DNA of 8,233 nucleotides from Halothiobacillus neapolitanus (GTDB taxonomy: Bacteria > Pseudomonadota > Gammaproteobacteria > Halothiobacillales > Halothiobacillaceae), in NCBI GenBank assembly GCA_020721485.1, contig DYMR01000085.1, positions 1-8,233 on the forward strand. Direction: 5' to 3'. Every line of letters begins with the position of its first letter. Within the stretch, counting starts at the first letter, position 1. Of the stretch, positions 1 through 8,233 are shown in pieces. The notes under the pieces were generated by a model. It ran no database searches, was not told the DNA's origin, and saw nothing but the letters and a program-made list of their open reading frames with translations. Position numbers and translations under genes: made by a program.

Positions 1-6
1 GTAACC

Positions 7-19
7 GTAGGAAACACTC
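7..19 (+). promoter_or_regulatory. Ribosome binding site of rplJ (supports the GTG start)
   Basis: A TAGGAAA Shine-Dalgarno-like stretch has its AGGA core at 9-12, seven bases before the GTG at 20. This spacing, and the family-typical N-terminus that follows, fix the rplJ start at a GTG codon. In E. coli the leader upstream of rplJ is the site where the L10-L7/L12 complex represses its own translation. Only 19 nt of leader are in this window, so that structure cannot be judged here. Confidence 0.75.
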
Positions 20-547
20 GTGGCTTTAACCATTGATCAGAAACAGCTCATTGTTGCTGAAGTGGCGGAAGTTGCTGGCAAGGCTTTATCAGCCGTTGGT
101 GCGGTGTACAGCGGGTTGACCGTGACAGAAATGACTGCGATGCGTATTAAAGCGCGTCAAAGCGGCGTTTATCTGCGCGTGATCAAAAACACGCTGGCGC
201 GTCGTGCGATGGCCGATACCGCTTTTGCGTGCATGTCCGAGGCGTTAACCGGTCCTTTGGTTCTGGCATTCTCAATGGATGATCCGGGCGCAGCCGCACG
301 GCTGATGCAGGATTTCTCCAAAGATTTCGCCAAACTCGAAGTCAAGGTCATCGCCCTGGGCGGCAAGCTCGTGCCGGCAGCCGAACTCTCCCGTGTGGCC
401 AGCCTGCCAACGCGCGATCAAGCGTTGTCGCAACTGTTGTCGGTGATGAAAGCACCGATCGGCAAGTTGGCGCGCACGATCAACGAAGTGCCTGGCAAGC
501 TCGTCCGCACCGTGGCCGCCGTTCGCGACCAAAAGCAAGCTGCTTAA
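20..547 (+). CDS. rplJ: 50S ribosomal protein L10 (uL10)
   Basis: L10 binds 23S rRNA at the base of the ribosomal stalk, and its C-terminal helix carries the L7/L12 dimers that recruit translation GTPases. The 175-residue product starts MALTIDQKQLIVAEVAEVA, which matches the L10 N-terminus (E. coli MALNLQDKQAIVAEVSEVA). The RNA-binding domain includes GVYLRVIKNTLARRA (about residues 49-63) and the conserved DDPGAAARL block (about 87-95). The tail ends VPGKLVRTVAAVRDQKQAA. E. coli L10 has 165 residues. The extra length lies mainly before the final helix, in APIGKLARTINEVPG, a longer form that I associate with many non-enteric proteobacteria. The start is GTG with a good Shine-Dalgarno. rplL follows after 34 nt with no terminator between, so the two are co-transcribed. 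Autogenous control by L10-L7/L12 at the leader is known in E. coli and is inferred here. Confidence 0.98.
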   Translation: MALTIDQKQLIVAEVAEVAGKALSAVGAVYSGLTVTEMTAMRIKARQSGVYLRVIKNTLARRAMADTAFACMSEALTGPLVLAFSMDDPGAAARLMQDFSKDFAKLEVKVIALGGKLVPAAELSRVASLPTRDQALSQLLSVMKAPIGKLARTINEVPGKLVRTVAAVRDQKQAA

Positions 548-581
548 CCGTCTCTCAATTTAATTTTTTAGGTAATTCAAC

Positions 582-959
582 ATGGCAATCTCTAAGAACG
601 ACATTCTGGACGCAATCTCCAACATGACCGTCATGGAAGTGGTGGATCTGATCGCTGCAATGGAAGAAAAATTCGGCGTGACCGCAGCAGCAGCCGTTGC
701 TGTGGCCGCGGGTCCGGCCGCTGCGGCGGCTCCGGCAGCGGAAGAAAAAACCGAATTTGATGTCGTCATGACCTCATTCGGCGCGAACAAAGTCAATGTG
801 ATCAAAGCCGTTCGTGAACTGACCGGTCTGGGTCTGAAAGAAGCCAAAGACATGGTCGAAGGCGTTCCGGCGACTGTGAAAGAAGGCGCGAGCAAAGCCG
901 ATGCAGACAGCATGAAAGCGAAACTGACCGAAGCGGGTGCGACGGTCGAACTGAAGTGA
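582..959 (+). CDS. rplL: 50S ribosomal protein L7/L12 (bL12)
   Basis: L7/L12 forms the flexible multi-copy dimers of the ribosomal stalk and contacts EF-Tu, EF-G, IF2 and release factors. The product has 125 residues. An N-terminal dimerisation and L10-binding domain (about 1-33, with [16 protein letters not shown]) is followed by an Ala/Pro/Val-rich hinge (about 35-53). The C-terminal globular domain (about 55-125) includes [20 protein letters not shown] then KEAKDMVEG, the factor-binding surface. The protein is four residues longer than the 121-codon E. coli protein, and the difference lies in the hinge ([10 protein letters not shown] against GPVEAA). The ATG at 582 is preceded by AGG at 570-572, nine bases upstream, in an AT-rich gap. 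It ends in TGA and is followed by the hairpin-rich rplL-rpoB spacer, which would help keep L7/L12 output above that of RNA polymerase. Confidence 0.98.
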   Translation: MAISKNDILDAISNMTVMEVVDLIAAMEEKFGVTAAAAVAVAAGPAAAAAPAAEEKTEFDVVMTSFGANKVNVIKAVRELTGLGLKEAKDMVEGVPATVKEGASKADADSMKAKLTEAGATVELK

Positions 960-966
960 TCCTGAT

Positions 967-983
967 TTCCCGCTAAACGGGAA
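967..983 (+). other. Small hairpin just after rplL
   Basis: TTCCCG (967-972) and CGGGAA (978-983) form a perfect 6-bp stem around a 5-nt loop, eight bases after the rplL stop. The stem could extend outward with one bulged T (GAT at 964-966 against TC at 984-985). No T run follows, so it is not a terminator by itself. It could protect the rplL 3' end or form part of the folded spacer. The inverted repeat is seen directly and the role is inferred. Confidence 0.5.
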
Positions 984-988
984 TCTGT

Positions 989-1018
989 GGCTGGCAGCCT
1001 TGGCTGCCGGCCTTTGTT
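989..1018 (+). terminator. Terminator-like hairpin in the rplL-rpoB spacer (probable attenuator)
   Basis: Bases 989-998 pair with 1003-1012 in a GC-rich 10-bp stem (one G-U, at 992:1009) around CTTG, a loop type known to be unusually stable in RNA. The run TTTGTT (1013-1018) follows directly, so this has the form of an intrinsic terminator with a short, interrupted T tract. It lies between rplL and rpoB, where E. coli has a known partial attenuator that lets only a minority of transcripts into rpoBC. The imperfect T tract and the essential genes downstream favour leaky attenuation over full termination. Confidence 0.7.
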
Positions 1019-1023
1019 CATTG

Positions 1024-1066
1024 GAATTTTTGGATGACTTCCGCTTCGGATAACACCCAAAAATTC
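1024..1066 (+). other. Long inverted repeat with inner hairpin, possible RNase processing site
   Basis: GAATTTTTGG (1024-1033) and CCAAAAATTC (1057-1066) are perfect 10-bp complementary arms. The 23 nt between them contain a second small hairpin, TCCG (1040-1043) with CGGA (1047-1050) around a 3-nt loop. The folded RNA would be a long, interrupted double-stranded stem immediately after the terminator-like hairpin. In E. coli an RNase III site lies in the same spacer, downstream of the attenuator. By position and shape this is a candidate equivalent. Cleavage is inferred and not shown by sequence. The AT-rich arms also form a weak terminator-like shape, but no T run follows the 3' arm. Confidence 0.5.
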
Positions 1067-1143
1067 TACACGGCGCAAGCCCCACGATCTCTCCCCCGCG
1101 CCCGGCGTTGTGCCCTTCGTCCGTGGCGTCACCGTTGTTTTAC

Positions 1144-1154
1144 GAGGAAGGCAG
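1144..1154 (+). promoter_or_regulatory. Ribosome binding site of rpoB (decides the ATG start)
   Basis: GAGGAAGG at 1144-1151 is a strong Shine-Dalgarno sequence, with its GAGGA core ending six bases before the ATG at 1155. The reading frame stays open upstream to a GTG at 1110. The 15 extra residues encoded there do not resemble RpoB and overlap this site, so 1155 is the start. Confidence 0.85.
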
Positions 1155-4100
1155 ATGAGCTACTCATTCACTGAAAAGAAGCGAATTCGTAAGGAATTTG
1201 GTCGCCGCGCCGATATCATGCCCGTGCCGTATTTGTTGGCCACCCAAGTCGAGTCGTACAAATCGTTCTTGCAAATGGGGGTGGGCAGCAAAGCCCGTCG
1301 CAATGAGGGGCTGCACGCCGCCCTCGGTTCTGTTTTCCCGATCCGCAGCCATTCCGGCCATGCAGAAATCGCCTATGTGGATTACCACTTCGGTGAGCCG
1401 GCGTTTGATGTGCGCGAGTGCCAAATTCGCGGCCTGACCTTCGGCGCGCCGCTGCGCGTGAAGCTCCGTTTGGTGATTTATGATCGTGAAGCCCCGGCGG
1501 GGGCGAAAGTCGTCAAAGACATTCGCGAGCAGGAAGTTTACCTGGGCGAAATCCCGCTGATGACCGACAGCGGCACCTTCGTAATCAACGGCACCGAGCG
1601 GGTGATTGTTTCCCAGTTGCACCGTTCGCCGGGTGTATTTTTCGACCACGACAAGGGCAAAACTTCCAGCTCGAAGAAGATTCTGTTCTCCGCGCGGGTG
1701 ATTCCGTACCGTGGTTCTTGGCTGGATTTCGAATTCGATCAGAAGGACATTCTGTTCGCACGGATTGACCGCCGTCGGAAAATTCCGGCGTCCATCATCC
1801 TGCGCGCCTTGGGTTATACCAACGAAGAAATGCTGAAAATTTTCTTCGATCACGATGAATACCAAGTGACGGCAGACGGCGGTTTGAGCCTCGCGCTGGT
1901 GGCGGATCGCCTCAAGGGCACCGATGCGGCATTCGATATTGATTTGCCGAGCGGCGAGAATCTGATTAAAACCGGCAAGCGCATCACCGCCAAGCATGTG
2001 CGCGAATTGGTCAAGGCCAATCTGTCGCATCTGCCGGTGCCGCTGGATTTCATCGTCGGTCGCGTATTGGCCACCGATGTGGTCGATACCAGCACGGGCG
2101 AATTGCTGGCGCGCGCCAATGATGAACTCACCACCGAATTGGTGCTCAAGTTTGCCAAGGCGGGTGTTACGGCGTTCAAGACTCTGTATTTCAACGATGT
2201 CGATCGCGGCCCGTTCATGTCCTTGACGCTGCGTGCCGATCCGTCCAGCACCCCGCTGGAGGCAATGGTCGAAATCTACAAAATGATGCGTCCGGGCGAA
2301 CCGCCGACAAAGGACTCCGCTGAGGGCTTGTTCCACGGGCTGTTCTTCACCGAAGAACGGTATGACCTGTCGGATGTTGGCCGGATGAAGTTCAACCGCC
2401 GGATCGAGCGCGGCACCGATGTCGGCCCTGGCGTGCTGTATGACCACAAATACTTCCAACAGCAAGCCAAGGGCGGCGATGAACTCTGCGCCAAACTGGT
2501 GACTGAGCAAGGCGAGGTGTCGGACATTCTGGATGTGATGCGCGTGTTAATCGACATTCGCAACGGCAACGGAAAAACCGACGACATCGACCACTTGGGC
2601 AACCGCCGCATTCGTTCGGTCGGTGAGATGACCGAAAATGTGTTCCGTGTGGGTTTGGTTCGGGTCGAGCGCGCGGTCAAAGAGCGCCTGACGCAAGCCG
2701 AATCGGAAGGCTTAACGCCGCAAGATTTGATTAATGCCAAGCCGGTAGCGGCCGCGATTAAAGAGTTCTTCGGTTCCAGCCAACTGTCCCAGTTCATGGA
2801 TCAAAACAACCCGTTGTCGGAAATTACCCACAAGCGCCGGATTTCGGCGTTGGGTCCGGGCGGTTTGACCCGCGAGCGGGCGGGGTTCGAAGTGCGCGAT
2901 GTACACACCACGCATTATGGCCGCGTCTGCCCGATCGAAACACCGGAAGGCCCGAACATTGGTTTGATTAACTCGCTGGCGACTTACGCCCGTACCAACC
3001 ATTACGGGTTTTTGGATACGCCGTATCGCAAGGTGGTCGATGGCCGCGTGAGCGAGCAAGTCGATTGGCTCTCGGCTTATGAAGAAGAGAAATACACCAT
3101 CGCCCAGGCGAATGCGCCGCTGAACGAGGCCGGGGATTTGCAGGGCAACCTCATCTCCGTGCGTCGCGCGGGTGAGTTCATGCTGTCTGGGCCGGAAGAA
3201 ATCCAGTACATGGATATTTCGCCGAAGCAGATCGTGTCGATTGCGGCCTCGATCATTCCGTTCTTGGAACACGATGACGCCAACCGCGCCTTGATGGGCT
3301 CCAACATGCAGCGGCAAGCCGTGCCGACCTTGCGTGCCGATAAGCCGCTGGTCGGTACCGGCATGGAGCGCGTCGTCGCGACGGATTCGGGTTCCTGCGT
3401 CGTCGCCAAACGCGGCGGTGTGGTGGATCGGGTCGATGCCTCGCGCATCGTGGTGCGTGTGAATGCGGCGGAAGCGAACACGGGCGAAGTCGGGGTGGAT
3501 ATTTACAACCTGACCAAGTACACCCGTTCCAACCAGAACACCTGCATCAATCAAGCGCCGCTGGTCAAAGCGGGCGATGTGATCGCCAAAGGCGATGTGC
3601 TGGCGGATGGTCCGTCGGTCGATTTGGGCGAGCTCGCGCTCGGCCAGAACATCCTCTGCGCGTTCATGCCGTGGAACGGCTACAACTTCGAAGATTCGAT
3701 CTTGTTGTCTGAGCGCGTGGTGCGCGAAGATCGCCTGACCACGATTCACATTGAAGAACTGAACTGCGTGGCGCGGGATACCAAACTCGGCGCGGAAGAA
3801 ATTACTGCCGATATTCCCAATGTCGCGGAAAGCCTGCTGAACAAGCTCGATGAAGCCGGTGTGGTGCATGTCGGCGCCGAAGTGCGTCCGGGCGATATTC
3901 TGGTGGGCAAGGTCACGCCGAAAGGCGAAACCCAGCTCACGCCGGAAGAAAAACTGCTGCGCGCCATCTTTGGTGAAAAAGCCTCCGATGTGAAAGACAC
4001 CTCCCTGCGCGTGCCGCCGGGAATGGAAGGCACCGTGGTCGATGTGCGGGTGTTCACCCGGGACGGGATCGAAAAAGACAGTCGTGCCCGTTCGATTGAA

Positions 4101-5324
4101 GAAGCCGACTTGGATGCGGTGCGCAAAGACCTGAAAGATCGTCTGCGCATCATCGAAGGCGACATTTTTGCGCGGGTTAAGGACTTGCTGATCGGCGAAG
4201 TCGCCGTCGGTGGCGCCGGCGTCAAAGCGGGCAGCAAAATCACCGCAGCTCAGCTCGATAAGGTCGAGCCGATCAAATGGCTGGAAATTCGCGTCGAGAA
4301 AGAAGCGGTCGCGCAAGCGCTGGAGGACTACAACAGTCAACTGGAGCAGGCGAAGGCAGACATCGACAAACGCTTTGAAGACAAGAAGAAGAAAATTCAG
4401 CAAGGCGATGATCTGGCACCGGGCGTGTTGAAAATGGTCAAGGTGTTTGTGGCCGTGAAGCGCCGCATTCAGCCGGGCGACAAACTCGCGGGTCGGCACG
4501 GCAACAAAGGGGTCGTGTCCATGATCGTCCCCGAAGAAGACATGCCGTACATGGAGAATGGCCAGCCGGTCGATATCTGCTTGAACCCGTTGGGCGTACC
4601 GTCGCGGATGAACATCGGCCAGATTCTTGAAACCCATTTGGGCTTCGCCGCCCGAGGCTTGGGTCACAAGATCGAAGCCATGCTCAAGCTCGAACGCGCC
4701 AAAGCGTTGATTGAACTGCGTGCATTCTTGAATCAGGTCTACAACCATCGCGAAGAACAGCAGGTCAATCTGGATGTGCTGACCGATGACGAGTTGATCG
4801 AACTGGCGAAAAACCTGCGGGGCGGCGTGCCGATGGCGACGCCGGTGTTCGATGGTGCCGAAGAGTCGGAAATCAAGTACATGCTGCGCTTGGCGGGCTT
4901 GCCGGAATCGGGTCAGGTGCAACTGTTCGACGGACGCACGGGCGAAGCCTTCGAGCGCACCACCACGGTGGGCTACATGTACATGCTCAAACTCAACCAC
5001 TTGGTCGATGACAAGATGCATGCCCGTTCCACCGGCCCGTACAGCCTCGTCACGCAGCAACCGCTCGGCGGCAAGGCGCAGTTCGGTGGTCAGCGGTTCG
5101 GGGAAATGGAGGTGTGGGCGCTGGAAGCCTATGGCGCGGCGTACACCCTTCAGGAAATGCTCACCGTCAAGTCGGACGATGTGAACGGCCGTAACAAGAT
5201 GTACAAAAACATCGTCGATGGCGATCTCAAGATGGATGCCGGCATGCCCGAATCCTTCAATGTGTTGCTCAAAGAAATCCGTTCGCTCGCCATCAATATC
5301 GAATTGGAACAGGGCGAAGAATAA
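1155..5324 (+). CDS. rpoB: DNA-directed RNA polymerase subunit beta
   Basis: This is the beta subunit of core RNA polymerase, which forms one pincer and half of the active centre with beta'. The 1389-residue protein begins [18 protein letters not shown], the family N-terminus, and ends NIELEQGEE. The rifampicin pocket (540-566) has the susceptible-type residues Q546, D549, H559, R562 and S564 (E. coli 513, 516, 526, 529, 531). E846-D847 lie in the WNGYNFEDS motif. K1110 and K1118 lie in [12 protein letters not shown] (E. coli K1065 and K1073). [20 protein letters not shown] is near the C-terminus. The protein is 47 residues longer than E. coli beta: about +25 at residues 416-465, about +12 in the coiled SI2 region (about 971-1087), and small insertions elsewhere. 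The reading frame is unbroken. Expression probably depends on read-through of the structured spacer upstream. rpoC follows after 60 nt. Confidence 0.99.
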   Translation: MSYSFTEKKRIRKEFGRRADIMPVPYLLATQVESYKSFLQMGVGSKARRNEGLHAALGSVFPIRSHSGHAEIAYVDYHFGEPAFDVRECQIRGLTFGAPLRVKLRLVIYDREAPAGAKVVKDIREQEVYLGEIPLMTDSGTFVINGTERVIVSQLHRSPGVFFDHDKGKTSSSKKILFSARVIPYRGSWLDFEFDQKDILFARIDRRRKIPASIILRALGYTNEEMLKIFFDHDEYQVTADGGLSLALVADRLKGTDAAFDIDLPSGENLIKTGKRITAKHVRELVKANLSHLPVPLDFIVGRVLATDVVDTSTGELLARANDELTTELVLKFAKAGVTAFKTLYFNDVDRGPFMSLTLRADPSSTPLEAMVEIYKMMRPGEPPTKDSAEGLFHGLFFTEERYDLSDVGRMKFNRRIERGTDVGPGVLYDHKYFQQQAKGGDELCAKLVTEQGEVSDILDVMRVLIDIRNGNGKTDDIDHLGNRRIRSVGEMTENVFRVGLVRVERAVKERLTQAESEGLTPQDLINAKPVAAAIKEFFGSSQLSQFMDQNNPLSEITHKRRISALGPGGLTRERAGFEVRDVHTTHYGRVCPIETPEGPNIGLINSLATYARTNHYGFLDTPYRKVVDGRVSEQVDWLSAYEEEKYTIAQANAPLNEAGDLQGNLISVRRAGEFMLSGPEEIQYMDISPKQIVSIAASIIPFLEHDDANRALMGSNMQRQAVPTLRADKPLVGTGMERVVATDSGSCVVAKRGGVVDRVDASRIVVRVNAAEANTGEVGVDIYNLTKYTRSNQNTCINQAPLVKAGDVIAKGDVLADGPSVDLGELALGQNILCAFMPWNGYNFEDSILLSERVVREDRLTTIHIEELNCVARDTKLGAEEITADIPNVAESLLNKLDEAGVVHVGAEVRPGDILVGKVTPKGETQLTPEEKLLRAIFGEKASDVKDTSLRVPPGMEGTVVDVRVFTRDGIEKDSRARSIEEADLDAVRKDLKDRLRIIEGDIFARVKDLLIGEVAVGGAGVKAGSKITAAQLDKVEPIKWLEIRVEKEAVAQALEDYNSQLEQAKADIDKRFEDKKKKIQQGDDLAPGVLKMVKVFVAVKRRIQPGDKLAGRHGNKGVVSMIVPEEDMPYMENGQPVDICLNPLGVPSRMNIGQILETHLGFAARGLGHKIEAMLKLERAKALIELRAFLNQVYNHREEQQVNLDVLTDDELIELAKNLRGGVPMATPVFDGAEESEIKYMLRLAGLPESGQVQLFDGRTGEAFERTTTVGYMYMLKLNHLVDDKMHARSTGPYSLVTQQPLGGKAQFGGQRFGEMEVWALEAYGAAYTLQEMLTVKSDDVNGRNKMYKNIVDGDLKMDAGMPESFNVLLKEIRSLAINIELEQGEE
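2400..2549 (+). other. Lengthened variable segment of RpoB (residues 416-465)
   Basis: Between the conserved GRMKFNR and the conserved IDIRNG...[10 protein letters not shown] blocks, this protein has 50 residues where E. coli beta has 25. The segment is mostly polar and starts [19 protein letters not shown]. The E. coli comparison is from memory, anchored on flanking blocks that match well on both sides. The reading frame is unbroken and base composition looks like the rest of rpoB, so it is a natural length variant of a surface region and not an inserted element. Other proteobacterial lineages, beta in particular, also appear to be longer here. Confidence 0.65.
2772..2852 (+). other. Rifampicin resistance-determining region of rpoB (susceptible-type)
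   Basis: Residues 540-566 match E. coli 507-533 with a constant offset of 33. The contact and hot-spot positions are all the usual ones: S542, L544, Q546, D549, N551, S555, H559, R562 and S564. From the sequence alone no classic target-site resistance change is present in this cluster. Efflux or permeability cannot be judged from here. Confidence 0.9.
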
Positions 5325-5331
5325 TCCGGTC

Positions 5332-5353
5332 GCCGGGGGTCGCCCCCGGTTTC
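5332..5353 (+). terminator. Terminator-like hairpin in the rpoB-rpoC spacer
   Basis: CCGGGGG (5333-5339) pairs with CCCCCGG (5343-5349) around a TCG loop, with a possible extra G-T pair (5332 with 5350), and is followed by TTTCT. It starts eight bases after the rpoB stop and about 35 nt before the rpoC start. The stem is all G-C, but the T tract is very short. Since rpoC must be expressed with rpoB, it is more likely a pause, mRNA-stability or mild attenuation element than a full terminator. The pairing is seen directly and the function is inferred. Confidence 0.55.
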
Positions 5354-5369
5354 TACGGTCACGAGTTAG

Positions 5370-8233
<2,864 letters not shown>

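Noticed and set aside
681..740. A GC-rich, Ala-codon repeat-like stretch.
   Set aside because: It encodes the normal Ala/Pro hinge of L7/L12 and is not an independent repeat element.
1014..1054. A possible internal promoter for rpoB in the spacer (TTGGAA at 1021 with GATAAC at 1049).
   Set aside because: The distance between the two boxes is about 22 bases, too long for a sigma-70 promoter, and both boxes fall inside the inverted repeat that explains them better.
1110..1154. A GTG start that would lengthen RpoB by 15 residues.
   Set aside because: The added residues do not match the family. The ATG at 1155 has a strong Shine-Dalgarno and gives the conserved [10 protein letters not shown] start.

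Overview
This window holds the distal part of the bacterial rplKAJL-rpoBC cluster. Four genes lie on the + strand in the classic order: rplJ (ribosomal protein L10), rplL (L7/L12), rpoB (RNA polymerase beta) and the first about two thirds of rpoC (beta'), which runs off the right edge. All are intact core housekeeping genes. I see no mobile element, tRNA, rRNA, CRISPR array, accessory gene or pseudogene, and no previously undescribed system.

The organism is a proteobacterium, most likely a gammaproteobacterium outside the enterics. RpoB and RpoC align through long blocks with the E. coli proteins as I remember them. RpoC keeps E. coli residue numbering through the first zinc site, the catalytic Asp triad and Cys814. 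RpoB has the beta/gamma-type insertions, including SI2, but is 1389 residues against 1342 in E. coli. L10 has 175 residues with a longer C-terminal tail than the E. coli protein (165). Codon third positions favour G and C moderately. I cannot assign a genus from this.

Layout: 1-19 is the end of the rplJ leader with its ribosome binding site. rplJ is 20-547 (GTG start), followed by a 34-nt gap and rplL at 582-959. The 195-nt rplL-rpoB spacer (960-1154) is the most structured non-coding stretch. It holds a small hairpin, a strong GC-rich terminator-like hairpin followed by a short T run, and a long 10-bp inverted repeat around an inner hairpin. This matches the place where E. coli has a transcription attenuator and an RNase III processing site. 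rpoB is 1155-5324. A 60-nt rpoB-rpoC spacer carries another terminator-like GC hairpin. rpoC is 5385 to the window end, which falls just after the first trigger-loop helix, about where SI3 begins in E. coli beta'.

Together the genes make the ribosomal L10-L7/L12 stalk, which recruits translation GTPases, and the two catalytic subunits of RNA polymerase. The arrangement lets stalk proteins be made in excess of polymerase: partial termination or processing in the rplL-rpoB gap would lower rpoBC expression relative to rplJL.
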